DNA of 64,000 nt. It comes from Arhodomonas aquaeolei DSM 8974. Its GTDB lineage: Bacteria; Pseudomonadota; Gammaproteobacteria; Nitrococcales; Nitrococcaceae. Positions 43,632-52,467 of this stretch are shown here, one piece after another. Both the position numbers and the translations under genes were made by a program. The stretch spans positions 43,628 to 107,627 of the forward strand of contig NZ_KB894809.1 in the NCBI RefSeq assembly GCF_000374645.1. The letters are read 5' to 3'. Within the stretch, counting starts at the first letter, position 1, and each line of letters opens with the position of its first letter. The notes below the pieces were generated by a model. That model made no database searches, was not told where the DNA came from, and worked only from the letters and a program-made list of their open reading frames with translations.

Positions 43632-44916
43632 GTGGTTCGTCGCCATTGTCTTTCTCGGGCTGGGGGGCCTGCTCGTCATCGGCTACTCGCTGCTGAGCGC
43701 CCAGTTCTTCAAGCGCGGCATGGACAACATGGTGGCCGCCCAGATGGAGCGGGTCGCCCGGGACTACGTCACCGGGGACGCCACGGCGCCGGGCGAGATC
43801 GCCGGCTACCGCATCGCGCGGCGCTGGGACGACGTGCCGGCCGCGACCCGGGCCACCTTCGGCCATCCCCCCGCCGAAGCGGACGTGCTGCACATCCACG
43901 ACGACGCGCGCTGGTTCCAGCCCCCGCAGTTCGTCCGCTTCCTCATGCGCGTGCGCGCCGGCAGGGAAACGGTGTTCGTCAGCCACACCGTCTCCCCGGA
44001 AACGGCGTCCGCGCTGGTGGCCCGCAACGCGAAAGCCAACCTGCGGCTGCTGTTCGGCATCAGCGTGGCCAGTGCGCTGGTCCTCGCCGGGGTGATCCTG
44101 CTCGTGCTGCGCCGGGTCTCCCGGCCGGTGGCCGCCCTCGGCGCCTGGGCCAGGGACCTGGACGCCCGGCGCCTGCGCGAACCGCCGCCGGACTTCGCCT
44201 ACCCGGAGCTTAACGAGCTCGCGGCGCTGATCCGGGGCAGCCTCTCCTCGGTGCACGAGGCGCTGGAGCGTGAGCACCGCTTCCTGCGCCACACCAGTCA
44301 TGAGCTGCGCACGCCGATCAGCGTAATCCGCAGCAACATCGAGCTCATGCACCGGCTGCAGGAGCAGCTCGGCGGGCCGGCGGACCCCCGTCAGGCCCAG
44401 GTGATCGAGCGCATCGACCGGGCCAGCCAGACCATGAAGCAGCTCACCGAGGTCCTGCTGTGGCTGAGCCGGGTGGACGAATCGCCGCCGACGGCCCGGC
44501 ACCTGCGCCTGGATGAGCTCCTGCGCCAAATCACCGGCGAACTGGCGTATCTGCTCACCGACAAGCCCGTGACCGTGGCGCTCGACACCGAACCGTACAC
44601 GGTTCACGTCCCCGAGGGCCCGGCGCGAATCGTCCTCGGCAACCTCGTCCGCAACGCCTTCCAGCACACCTGGGACGGTCAGGTAAGCATCCGCCAGCGC
44701 GGCGACCGGGTGCTGATCGTCAACCCGCGCCCTGTCGACGGCGAGGGCGGCAACGACGGCGACGACCTCGGTTTCGGACTCGGGCTGCGCCTCACGGCCC
44801 GGCTCACCGGGCGCCTGGGATGGGCCTACCGCAACCGGGCGCGCCGCCGCCACCGCGTCGTGCGCCTGTGCTTCGGCACGGCAGGGAACGCCACCGACCG
44901 ACCGCGGTCACGTTGA
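43609..44916 (+). CDS. Sensor histidine kinase of the efflux operon
   Basis: A 435-aa membrane kinase. Two transmembrane helices (about 9-31 and 147-168) enclose a 115-residue periplasmic sensor. A short HAMP-like linker leads to the HisKA helix with phospho-acceptor His231 in HTSHELRTPISVIR. The ATPase domain has an N-box NLVRNAFQHT, but the G1 box reads IVNPRPVDGEGG rather than the common D-x-G-x-G, then GFGLGLRL. Activity is still likely, since such short ATPase domains occur in the QseC-like group. Last gene of the operon. Confidence 0.88.
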   Translation: MKRPISLKWFVAIVFLGLGGLLVIGYSLLSAQFFKRGMDNMVAAQMERVARDYVTGDATAPGEIAGYRIARRWDDVPAATRATFGHPPAEADVLHIHDDARWFQPPQFVRFLMRVRAGRETVFVSHTVSPETASALVARNAKANLRLLFGISVASALVLAGVILLVLRRVSRPVAALGAWARDLDARRLREPPPDFAYPELNELAALIRGSLSSVHEALEREHRFLRHTSHELRTPISVIRSNIELMHRLQEQLGGPADPRQAQVIERIDRASQTMKQLTEVLLWLSRVDESPPTARHLRLDELLRQITGELAYLLTDKPVTVALDTEPYTVHVPEGPARIVLGNLVRNAFQHTWDGQVSIRQRGDRVLIVNPRPVDGEGGNDGDDLGFGLGLRLTARLTGRLGWAYRNRARRRHRVVRLCFGTAGNATDRPRSR

Positions 44917-44940
44917 ACGCCACTATCCCGAACATCGTTG

Positions 44941-44969
44941 TTGCGAATAATTATCGTTTGGTCTATGGT
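44941..44969 (+). promoter_or_regulatory. Fur-box-controlled promoter of ftrABCD
   Basis: TTGCGA (44941-44946) and TATGGT (44964-44969) are 17 bp apart. The 15-mer TGCGAATAATTATCG (44942-44956) agrees at 11 of 14 defined positions with the 7-1-7 Fur consensus TGATAATNATTATCA. It overlaps the -35 element, so iron-loaded Fur should block transcription. It lies 25 bp after the kinase stop and 36 bp before ftrA. Confidence 0.75.
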
Positions 44970-45004
44970 GAACGCCATTCCAACGACGTGAAGGAGAAGG
45001 CACT

Positions 45005-45550
45005 ATGAAGTACGCTCTCACCGCCGCTGTCGCCGCTGCGGCCCTGGTCCCCGGGCTGGCCTCGGCAGTGGAGTACCCGGCGGGCAAGCCGACGACCATG
45101 CACGGACTGGAAATCGCCGCGGTATACCTGCAGCCCGTGGAGATGGAGCCCGCCGGACAGATGTCCACGTCGAAGGCGGACGTTCATCTCGAGGCCGACA
45201 TCCACGCGGTCGAGGACAACCCCAACGGCTTCGCGGTCGGCGCCTGGATGCCCTACCTCACGATCGAGTACAAGCTGACCAAGGAAGGCGGTGCCACCAC
45301 CAGCGGCGTGTTCGACGCGATGGTCGCCAATGACGGCCCGCACTACGGCAAGAACGTCAAGCTCGACGGCCCCGGTGAGTACCACCTGACCTACACCATC
45401 TATCCCCCGGGACATGCGCCGGAGGGTGTCGATGCGCCGATGTTCATGCGGCACGTGGACGACGAGACCGGTGTCGGCGAGTGGTTCAAGCCCTTCAAGG
45501 TGGATTTCGACTTCACCTATGCCGGCATCGGCAAGAAGGGCAGCTACTAG
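45005..45550 (+). CDS. ftrA: Periplasmic iron-binding protein FtrA (P19/FetP/Tp34 family)
   Basis: A 181-aa secreted protein with a signal peptide cleaved near ASA (20-22). The core has GLEIAAVYLQPVEMEPAGQM, ADVHLEADIHA and GAWMPYLTIEYKL, the P19 fold signatures; His and Met residues in these blocks bind Cu and Fe. It captures periplasmic iron for the FTR1 permease encoded two genes on. AAGGAGAAGG precedes the ATG. First gene of ftrABCD, behind the Fur box. Confidence 0.92.
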   Translation: MKYALTAAVAAAALVPGLASAVEYPAGKPTTMHGLEIAAVYLQPVEMEPAGQMSTSKADVHLEADIHAVEDNPNGFAVGAWMPYLTIEYKLTKEGGATTSGVFDAMVANDGPHYGKNVKLDGPGEYHLTYTIYPPGHAPEGVDAPMFMRHVDDETGVGEWFKPFKVDFDFTYAGIGKKGSY

Positions 45551-45559
45551 GAGACACCC

Positions 45560-45892
45560 ATGGTGAAGACACTGAGCCGCTGGCTCGGTCTCGCCCTGCT
45601 CCTGGCCGCCGCCACGGCGGCGGCCGAGCTGCCGACCTATCGCCTCGAGCTGCATAACGGCGAGCTGCGGCCCGCCCGCCTCGAGGTCAAGGCCGGGGAG
45701 CGGTTCAAGATCGAGCTGCACAATACCGGTAACACTCCGGTAGAATTCGAGAGCACGCGGTTACGCAAAGAGAAGGTCATGGCGCCCGGCGTTCAGTCGT
45801 TCGTCGTGGTGCACCCGCTCAAGCCCGGCGAGTACGAGTTCTTCGACGAGTTCCACCTCCCCGATGCCCGAGGCGTAATCGTCGCCAAGTAG
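45560..45892 (+). CDS. ftrB: Cupredoxin-like protein FtrB
   Basis: A 110-aa secreted protein (signal peptide about 1-22) with a cupredoxin-like beta sandwich: RLEVKAGERFKIELHNTGNT and PVEFESTRLRKEKVM. In Bordetella and Brucella Ftr systems FtrB is proposed to oxidise Fe2+ for uptake through FtrC. A full type-1 copper set (Cys, two His, Met) is not evident here, so oxidase activity is uncertain. It lies 9 bp after ftrA. Confidence 0.85.
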   Translation: MVKTLSRWLGLALLLAAATAAAELPTYRLELHNGELRPARLEVKAGERFKIELHNTGNTPVEFESTRLRKEKVMAPGVQSFVVVHPLKPGEYEFFDEFHLPDARGVIVAK

Positions 45893-45915
45893 TAGCCACA
45901 GACCGGAGTTCCGTC

Positions 45916-46791
45916 ATGGAAATGGGACAGGTGTTCTTCGTCGTCTGGCGCGAAAGCGTCGAGGCGATTCTTGTCGTTGGGATCGTCTATGCGTGGCTCC
46001 GGCATCACCCGAGCGGGCGTATCGGGCTGCGCTATCTGTGGTCCGGCGTGGCCGCGGGCCTGCTGATCGCGACGGGACTCGCCGCCGGGCTGATGGGCAT
46101 GGGCAGCCTGCTCAGCGGCAGCGCCCAGGAGACCTTCCAGACCATTATGGTCCTCGTCGCCTCGGGGCTCATCGTGCAGATGGTCATCTGGATGCGGCGC
46201 CATGGCGCGGGACTGTCACGGGAGCTGCGCGAGAGCGTCGACCAGTCCATCGCGACCTCGCAGTACACCGGGATCGCCGTGCTGGTCGCCATCGCCGTCG
46301 CCCGCGAGGGCGCTGAGACCGTGGTCTTCCTCTACGGCATCGGTGCGGCGAGTATCAGCATGGGTAACGGCGGGACCTTCGCGCTCTACGCCCTCGCCGG
46401 ATTCGGCGTCGCGCTGGTCACCTTCTACATCCTGCAGCTGGGTTCCCGGGTGTTCTCCTGGCGCCATTTCTTCCGTGTCAGCGAAGCGCTGCTGCTGCTG
46501 CTCGCCGGCTCGCTGCTGGTCAGCGGCGTGGACCGTCTGATCGGCATGGGCTGGCTGCCGGCGGGCATGGACCCGGTCTGGAGCACCCCGGGGCTGCTCG
46601 ACGACGCCACGCGCTTCGGCGGTCTGGTGGCGGCGCTCACCGGCTACCGGGCCTATCCGGCGCTCACGGACGTCATCGCCCTCGCGGCCTTCTGGGTGAT
46701 CGTCGTCGCCCTGCTGCGCTGGAGCGGGCGCCGACCGCCGCGCAGGACGGCCACAGCCAGGGAGCAGCAGCCCAGCACCGCCGCATCATGA
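45916..46791 (+). CDS. ftrC: FTR1-family iron permease FtrC
   Basis: A 291-aa inner-membrane permease with seven hydrophobic helices. The two Fe-binding R-E-x-x-E motifs are RESVE (12-16) and REGAE (130-134); the first deviates from the usual REGLE in its middle positions. It takes iron delivered by FtrA/FtrB into the cytoplasm. Its stop overlaps the ftrD start as ATGA. Confidence 0.92.
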   Translation: MEMGQVFFVVWRESVEAILVVGIVYAWLRHHPSGRIGLRYLWSGVAAGLLIATGLAAGLMGMGSLLSGSAQETFQTIMVLVASGLIVQMVIWMRRHGAGLSRELRESVDQSIATSQYTGIAVLVAIAVAREGAETVVFLYGIGAASISMGNGGTFALYALAGFGVALVTFYILQLGSRVFSWRHFFRVSEALLLLLAGSLLVSGVDRLIGMGWLPAGMDPVWSTPGLLDDATRFGGLVAALTGYRAYPALTDVIALAAFWVIVVALLRWSGRRPPRRTATAREQQPSTAAS

Positions 46792-48194
46792 GCTGTGCGG
46801 CCGGCATGATGCAGGGCGCCGCCCCGGGCGGCCGACTGGCCGCCTGGGGCGAGTGGATGCGCCGTCATCGCGGCGTGATCCAGGGTATTCAGTGGGGCGT
46901 GGTCGGCGTCTACGCCTTCCTGCTGATCGTTCCCACGCTGTTGCCCCTGCCGCCGTACACCGCCGGCATCCTGGACAACCTCACCGTCTTCGCGCAGTTC
47001 GTCTTCTGGGGCATCTGGTGGCCGTTCGTGCTGCTGAGCATCGTGCTCATGGGGCGCGTGTGGTGCGGTGTCTTCTGCCCGGAGGGTACGCTCACCGAGT
47101 TCGCCAGCCGCCACGGCCGCGGTGGCGCCATCCCGCGCTGGGTGCGCTGGGGTGGCTGGCCTTTCGTGGCCTTCGTGGGCACGACGCTCTACGGCCAGAT
47201 GGCAAGCGTCTACGACTATCCCGGGCCGGCGCTGATCGTACTCGGCGGCTCCACCGTGGCCGCCATGATCGTCGGCTTCCTCTACGGCCGGGACAAGCGA
47301 GTCTGGTGCCGCTACCTCTGCCCGGTCAACGGCGTCTTCCGACTGCTCTCGCGGCTCTCGCCGCTGCACTATCGTACGCACGAGGACGCCTGGCAGGCGG
47401 CACGGCGCAGCGTCCGCCCGGAACGCGTCAACTGCCCCACCCTTCTGGCCCTGCGCGAGCTCGACGAGGCCGGCGGCTGCCACATGTGCGGGCGCTGCAG
47501 CGGCTACCGCGGGGCCATCGCGCTGGAACCGCGGCTGCCGGGATCGGAGATCACCCGTATCGGGGCCCGGAACGCCAGCGGCTGGGAGTACGTGCTGCTG
47601 GTCTTCGGTCTCATCGGCACGGCGATCGGGGCCTTTCACTGGAGCGCGAGCCCGTGGTTCGTGACTGCCAAGCAGGCGATCGCCACGTGGCTGGTTCACC
47701 ACGACTGGATGTGGCCGCTGACGATGCACGCACCGTGGTGGGTGTTCACCAACTACCCGGGCGAGAACGACGTGTTCAACCTGCTCGACGGCGCGCTGCT
47801 GATCGTCTACATCGCCACCACCGCCGTGATCGTGGGTAGCGCGGTCACCGCCGCACTGGCCCTGGGCACCCGGGCGATGGGGCAGTGGCGGCCCCAACGG
47901 CTCTACCACCTCGCCCATTCCCTGATACCGCTCGGCGGCATAGGGGCGTTCCTCGGCCTGTCCATGACCACCGTGTCACTGCTGCGCGCCGACGGCGTGC
48001 CGGTGTTCTGGGTCGGCGAGACACGGGCGCTGCTCCTTGCCGCCGCGACGGCATGGAGCCTCGGCCTCGCCTGGCGAATCACCGCGGTACACGTGCCCGG
48101 GCAATGGCTGCGCCGTCTCGGCGGCTTCGCCGGGGGCGCCGCCGCGGCAGGCGTCGTCGCCGCGGCCTGGTGGCTCCTCTTCTGGGGCTGGTGA
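46788..48194 (+). CDS. ftrD: Polyferredoxin-like membrane protein FtrD
   Basis: A 468-aa membrane protein with about nine hydrophobic segments. Cys motifs WCGVFCPEG and WCRYLCP are NapH/CcoG-like, and a further cluster CHMCGRCSGYRG suggests 4Fe-4S binding. FtrD is thought to complete the electron transfer needed for FTR1-type import. A SoxR-reducing or NosR-like role is less likely given the operon. It ends 16 bp from a converging gene. Confidence 0.88.
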   Translation: MSCAAGMMQGAAPGGRLAAWGEWMRRHRGVIQGIQWGVVGVYAFLLIVPTLLPLPPYTAGILDNLTVFAQFVFWGIWWPFVLLSIVLMGRVWCGVFCPEGTLTEFASRHGRGGAIPRWVRWGGWPFVAFVGTTLYGQMASVYDYPGPALIVLGGSTVAAMIVGFLYGRDKRVWCRYLCPVNGVFRLLSRLSPLHYRTHEDAWQAARRSVRPERVNCPTLLALRELDEAGGCHMCGRCSGYRGAIALEPRLPGSEITRIGARNASGWEYVLLVFGLIGTAIGAFHWSASPWFVTAKQAIATWLVHHDWMWPLTMHAPWWVFTNYPGENDVFNLLDGALLIVYIATTAVIVGSAVTAALALGTRAMGQWRPQRLYHLAHSLIPLGGIGAFLGLSMTTVSLLRADGVPVFWVGETRALLLAAATAWSLGLAWRITAVHVPGQWLRRLGGFAGGAAAAGVVAAAWWLLFWGW

Positions 48195-48210
48195 GACGGG
48201 CCCGGGGCGT

Positions 48211-48795
48211 TCAGACCCCGGCACGCCCCATCCGCTGCATGCGTGCCAGCCAGCGGTGCCGGCGCTCGGCGCTGGCGTTTCCCACCCCGCCGATCAGGTA
48301 CTCCCCGACCGGCGAGATCCCGCAAAAGCGCAGAATGTTGCGCTCCAGGCTCTTCAGGCTGTGCGCGCCGAAATACCAGCGGTAGGCGAACGCGGGCATG
48401 CCCATGGTCACCACGACCCGTGCCGATCGCCCCTGCAGGCGTTTGCGTGGGAGGCCGTCCGGGCGGTAATCGAAGGCGAAACCCGGGCGCAGGGTCTGCT
48501 CCAGGAAGGCCTTGAGCAGCGCCGGCATGGTACCGAGCCATAAGGGATAGACGATGACCACGTGCTCCGCCCAGGCAATGGCCTCCTGGGCGGCGGCGAT
48601 GTCCGGCGGTGGCGGTTCGCCCGTAAACGCCCGTTCGTTGCGGAGCAGCCCGAAATCGAGACCCGCGACGTCGATACGGCGCACACTGCGCCCCGTCTCG
48701 CCGGCCCCCGCCGCGTAGGCATCCGCCAGGGCGTGACACAGGTGCCCGCCCGCCGGATCCGGGTGCCCCTGCACGATCGCGATACGCGTTGCCAT
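48211..48795 (-). CDS. Flavodoxin-like NAD(P)H oxidoreductase
   Basis: A 194-aa FMN-binding enzyme of the NQO1/MdaB/KefF fold. The phosphate-binding N-terminus RIAIVQGHPDPAGGHLCHAL and the AEHVVIVYPLWLGTMPALLKAFLEQ block (flavin loop with PLWLGTMPA) define the family. It probably reduces quinones or serves as an ancillary electron donor. The start at 48795 follows GGGAGGG. Confidence 0.88.
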   Translation of the reverse strand: MATRIAIVQGHPDPAGGHLCHALADAYAAGAGETGRSVRRIDVAGLDFGLLRNERAFTGEPPPPDIAAAQEAIAWAEHVVIVYPLWLGTMPALLKAFLEQTLRPGFAFDYRPDGLPRKRLQGRSARVVVTMGMPAFAYRWYFGAHSLKSLERNILRFCGISPVGEYLIGGVGNASAERRHRWLARMQRMGRAGV

Positions 48796-48947
48796 ACGCC
48801 CTCCCACCGTCCCTGTTCGACGCCATTATCACGATCATACCGCCGCGGGGGAACGCCCGCCGGGCGGCGTTGAGGACGACGGCGGCGGTGCGTTATAAGG
48901 GCCCCGGCGGGGGCTACCATGATCGTCCCCCATCAGGAGGTAATCCC

Positions 48948-49214
48948 ATGGCCAACGGCTGGACACACGACGGCGCGGTGCAGGAGCAGATCGACAGCTC
49001 CGTGGCCGACGCGCTCGAGCGCATCCGCAGCCGGCTCCCGAGCGGTGAGAGCCTGACCCACTGCGAGGAGTGCGACGCGGAGATCCCGGCGGGCCGCCGC
49101 GAGGCTATTCCGGGTGTGCGCCTGTGCGTGAACTGCCAGGCGGCCCGGGACGAGGAAGAGCGCGGATTCAGCAGCTACAACCGACGGGGCAGCAAGGACA
49201 GTCAGCTCCGCTGA
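48948..49214 (+). CDS. ybiI: DksA/TraR-type zinc finger protein YbiI
   Basis: An 88-aa protein, the same length as E. coli YbiI and alike over its whole length (for example GESLTHCEECDAEIPAGRRE and YNRRGSKDSQLR). The C4 zinc finger uses Cys39, Cys42, Cys60 and Cys63. The N-terminal coiled coil of DksA with its DxxDxA tip is absent, so direct action in the RNA polymerase secondary channel is doubtful. AGGAGG lies 7 nt before the ATG. A possible promoter (TTGAGG, TATAAG at 48891, 15-bp spacer) lies upstream. Confidence 0.93.
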   Translation: MANGWTHDGAVQEQIDSSVADALERIRSRLPSGESLTHCEECDAEIPAGRREAIPGVRLCVNCQAARDEEERGFSSYNRRGSKDSQLR

Positions 49215-49272
49215 GCGCGGCACCCGGCGAGTGGATGCAACGCGCGGCAGGGGCGGTCGACCGCTCACTAAA

Positions 49273-49301
49273 TTGACTTCGCGTGCGTTCTGTCACAGAT
49301 T
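49273..49301 (+). promoter_or_regulatory. Possible sigma-70 promoter of the GGDEF/EAL gene
   Basis: TTGACT (49273-49278) is followed 17 bp later by CAGATT (49296-49301). The -35 is good and the -10 is weak. It would give a leader of about 60 nt. Confidence 0.35.
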
Positions 49302-49367
49302 GCTGGGCAAAACATCCTGACTACATACCGCCACCGGGCACCGGGTAACCCAGGACCCAGGACCCCC

Positions 49368-52300
49368 ATGCTGTCTCTCACCGATCCCGTCAGCCGGACC
49401 CGACGATGGCTTCCCGTCGCACTGCTCGGCGCCCTGGTCATCGGCGCGGTGTTCCTGCTCCAGCGGATCTACATGGAATTCCGCGCGGACACGGTGGCGC
49501 AGGCCGGCCGACAGGTCGAACTGGCAGCCGCCATCAAGGCGGACGCCCTGCAGCGCTCGCTGGGCGAGTATCACGAAACCCTGCAGGTGATCGCCGCGGA
49601 CGAGCGCGTCCGGCAGACCGTCAGGGACGGCCCCGATGCCGCACGTCTGCGCGCCGTTCAGGGGTTGCTGACCACCGTGGACCGTGTCCACGGCCGACTG
49701 CTGTGCGCCGTCACCCTGGCGGACGCCTCGGGTGTCATGGTCAGCCGGCCGGGGCCGGGCTGGTGTAACGGACCGTTCCTGCCGGCGCGGGCGGTACGCA
49801 CGGGCACCCCGGAGCGAAGTGGTCACCTCCACGACGTCAACGGCCGCTGGCTGCTCCACCTCGTCACCCCGATCCGCGACGAAGGCCCCGCACTGGGCCG
49901 CGTCGAGGGGTGGCTCGACCTGCATGCGATGCTGGAACGCCTGCTCGGTGACGTGCACCCCTATCGCGGCGGCCATGCCTACGCGGTGCGCCCGGACGGC
50001 ACCGTGCTCTGGCACCCCATCGAGCTCGCCGCGGGCGATCCGGAGATGCACGGCGCGGCGGCCGCCGTGGCCCGGCTGTCCGCGCAGACCGGCACCGCCA
50101 CACCCGCCGGCAGCGGCGAACTCATCCGGGGCGATCACGCCGTCGTCGACGGCCAGGTGATCGCCTACGCGCCGGTCCAGTGGTTCGACGAACGTTTCTA
50201 CGTCACCGTGACCGCCCCGCTCTCGGCGGTACTGGAGCCGACGGTGTCGTTCGTCTCGGATATCGTGGTGCTCGGCGGGACCCTGCTGGGACTGATCATC
50301 GTGGGCTCAGCCATCGGTGCCTTCCTGCACCGTCGCCATCTCGCCGCGCTCTCGGAGCTGCGTAATATCCTCCGCATCAGCCCTGCGGTGATCTACCGCG
50401 CCCGTGTCGTGGGCGACCGGCTGGTACCGACGTTCGTCAGTGATACGGTCCAGGGGATTCTGGGCTATGCGCCGGGGCAGATCGGCGACTCCGAGTGGTG
50501 GCTGGAACGGATCGACCCACGGGACCGCAAGGCGGTGCGGGACGGCCACGACCGTCTGCTCGGCGACGGCCGCCTGGCGCAGACCTTCCGCGTCCACACG
50601 GCAGACGGCGACGTGCGCTGGCTGCAGGAAAACGTGGCGGTGATCCGCGACGACCGGGGCACGACGGGCGAGGTCGTCGGTGCGCTGCTGGACGTCACCG
50701 CCCACAGCGAGGCGGCGGCGTCGCGGCGGCTCGCGGACAGCTTCTTCGAGCACTCCGAGGAGCTGTGCATGGTGCTCGACGCGGATCGGCGCATCCTGCG
50801 GGTGAACCGCGCGTTCACCCGCATCACGGGTTACGCCGCGCACGAGATCCTCGGCGCACCGGTCGCGGACGGACGCTACGGCGACGAGGATGTCTTCGCC
50901 GACGAGGCCGTCTGGCGTCAGCTCGAGTCGACGGGGAGCTGGCAGGGCGAGGCGCGCCGGCGTCGCCGCACGGGCGAGTCCTACCGGCTGTGGGTGACAC
51001 TGACGGCGATACGGGGCGACGACGGCCACGTCACGCACTACACGCTCAGCGGTCTCGAGGTCAGCCGCGGCGACGCCCTGGAGGCCCGGCTCTACCGCAT
51101 GACCAATTACGACGACGTCACCGGCCTGCCCAACCGGAACGTGATCCTGGACCGCCTGCAGCATATGCTCACCACCGATTCGGCGCGGGGCGGGGGCGGC
51201 ATCGCGGTGCTGTTCGCCGACATCCGCCGCTTCAGCCGGATCCATGAAACACTCGGTCCCCATCTCTCCGAGCAGGTCCTGCGCGCGATCGGAGAACGGC
51301 TTGACCGGGTGGTACGCCCCGCCGGCGGACTGGTCGGGCGCTATGGCAACGACACCTTCCTGGTGCTCCTGCGGGCGGGTCCGGGGCACCTCCCCTGCGC
51401 CGCCGAGACCGTCGCCGAGGGCATGGTCGCCTCGGTCGAGGCACCGATCCCCCTCGGCGAGCAGACGATCTTCACGGATCTCAACATCGGCGTGGCCATC
51501 GCCCCCGACGACGGCCATGACGTGGAACGGCTCGTCATCGCCGCGATGACCGCGACCCGCCGGGCGCAGCAGTCCGCGGTGATCCGCTACAGCTTCTTCC
51601 AGGCGGATTTCGCCGCCCACGGCCAGCGCCGGCTGACCCTGGAGAACCGCCTGCGCACGGCACTGGACGACAGCGCCCTCTCCCTCCACTACCAGCCGCA
51701 GATCCGTCTGGAAGACGGCGAGGTCGTCGGTGCGGAGGCGCTGCTTCGCTGGCACGACGCGGAGCTCGGGCCGGTGAGCCCCGCCGAGTTCATTCCAGTG
51801 GCCGAAGAAAGCGGCCTGATCGAGGACATCGGCGCCTGGGTGCTGGAACAGGCCTGCCACGAGGCCGCGGCCTGGCCGGCGGCCGGGCTCGGCACGCTGC
51901 GCGTGGGCGTGAACCTGTCGCTGCGCCAGTTCCGCAGCGACACCCTCGTCGAAACCGTGGACCGCGCGCTGGCCGCCTCCGGCCTGCCCGCCGACCGGCT
52001 GGAGCTGGAGATCACCGAGGGCACGGCCATATCGGACGCCGAAGCCACCGCCGCGGCCCTCACGGCGCTGCGCGAGCGCGGGATCACGGTGGCCGTGGAC
52101 GACTTCGGCACTGGCTATGCGTCGCTGTCGTACCTCCACAGCCTGCCGGTGGATACCATGAAGATCGACCGCTCCTTCGTGCAGAGCCTGGACTCGGAAC
52201 CGCGCAGCGCGGAGATCGCCCGCGCGATCATCTCGCTGTCGCACACGCTGGGGCTGCGCGTGATCGCCGAGGGCGCCGAGATGCCGGAGCACGTGACGTT

Positions 52301-52403
52301 CCTGCGGCGCGAGGGCTGCGACGAGGTGCAGGGCTTCCATTTCTCCCGCCCCCTCCCGGCGGCGGCCTTCCGGGCGTGGGTAATCGCGCGGGATCGCGCC
52401 TGA
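49368..52403 (+). CDS. Membrane PAS-GGDEF-EAL phosphodiesterase with degenerate GGDEF
   Basis: A 1011-aa inner-membrane protein. Two transmembrane helices (about 15-33, 300-323) frame a periplasmic dCache-like sensor. Two PAS domains (about 330-445, 460-565) precede a GGDEF domain whose active loop is GNDTF (660-664) and whose metal site reads FADIRRFSRIHETLG. This cyclase must be inactive. The EAL domain is intact: EALLRW (from 790), VNLSLRQF, LELEITEG, AVDDFGTG, KIDRSF, and E/Q ligands. It should therefore degrade cyclic di-GMP, with GNDTF perhaps as a GTP sensor. Confidence 0.92.
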   Translation: MLSLTDPVSRTRRWLPVALLGALVIGAVFLLQRIYMEFRADTVAQAGRQVELAAAIKADALQRSLGEYHETLQVIAADERVRQTVRDGPDAARLRAVQGLLTTVDRVHGRLLCAVTLADASGVMVSRPGPGWCNGPFLPARAVRTGTPERSGHLHDVNGRWLLHLVTPIRDEGPALGRVEGWLDLHAMLERLLGDVHPYRGGHAYAVRPDGTVLWHPIELAAGDPEMHGAAAAVARLSAQTGTATPAGSGELIRGDHAVVDGQVIAYAPVQWFDERFYVTVTAPLSAVLEPTVSFVSDIVVLGGTLLGLIIVGSAIGAFLHRRHLAALSELRNILRISPAVIYRARVVGDRLVPTFVSDTVQGILGYAPGQIGDSEWWLERIDPRDRKAVRDGHDRLLGDGRLAQTFRVHTADGDVRWLQENVAVIRDDRGTTGEVVGALLDVTAHSEAAASRRLADSFFEHSEELCMVLDADRRILRVNRAFTRITGYAAHEILGAPVADGRYGDEDVFADEAVWRQLESTGSWQGEARRRRRTGESYRLWVTLTAIRGDDGHVTHYTLSGLEVSRGDALEARLYRMTNYDDVTGLPNRNVILDRLQHMLTTDSARGGGGIAVLFADIRRFSRIHETLGPHLSEQVLRAIGERLDRVVRPAGGLVGRYGNDTFLVLLRAGPGHLPCAAETVAEGMVASVEAPIPLGEQTIFTDLNIGVAIAPDDGHDVERLVIAAMTATRRAQQSAVIRYSFFQADFAAHGQRRLTLENRLRTALDDSALSLHYQPQIRLEDGEVVGAEALLRWHDAELGPVSPAEFIPVAEESGLIEDIGAWVLEQACHEAAAWPAAGLGTLRVGVNLSLRQFRSDTLVETVDRALAASGLPADRLELEITEGTAISDAEATAAALTALRERGITVAVDDFGTGYASLSYLHSLPVDTMKIDRSFVQSLDSEPRSAEIARAIISLSHTLGLRVIAEGAEMPEHVTFLRREGCDEVQGFHFSRPLPAAAFRAWVIARDRA

Positions 52404-52467
52404 TCCGTGCACGCCGGTGCGTCCTGATCCATGATCGGGGGGTGGAACCATCTCCAGGGAGGGCACC

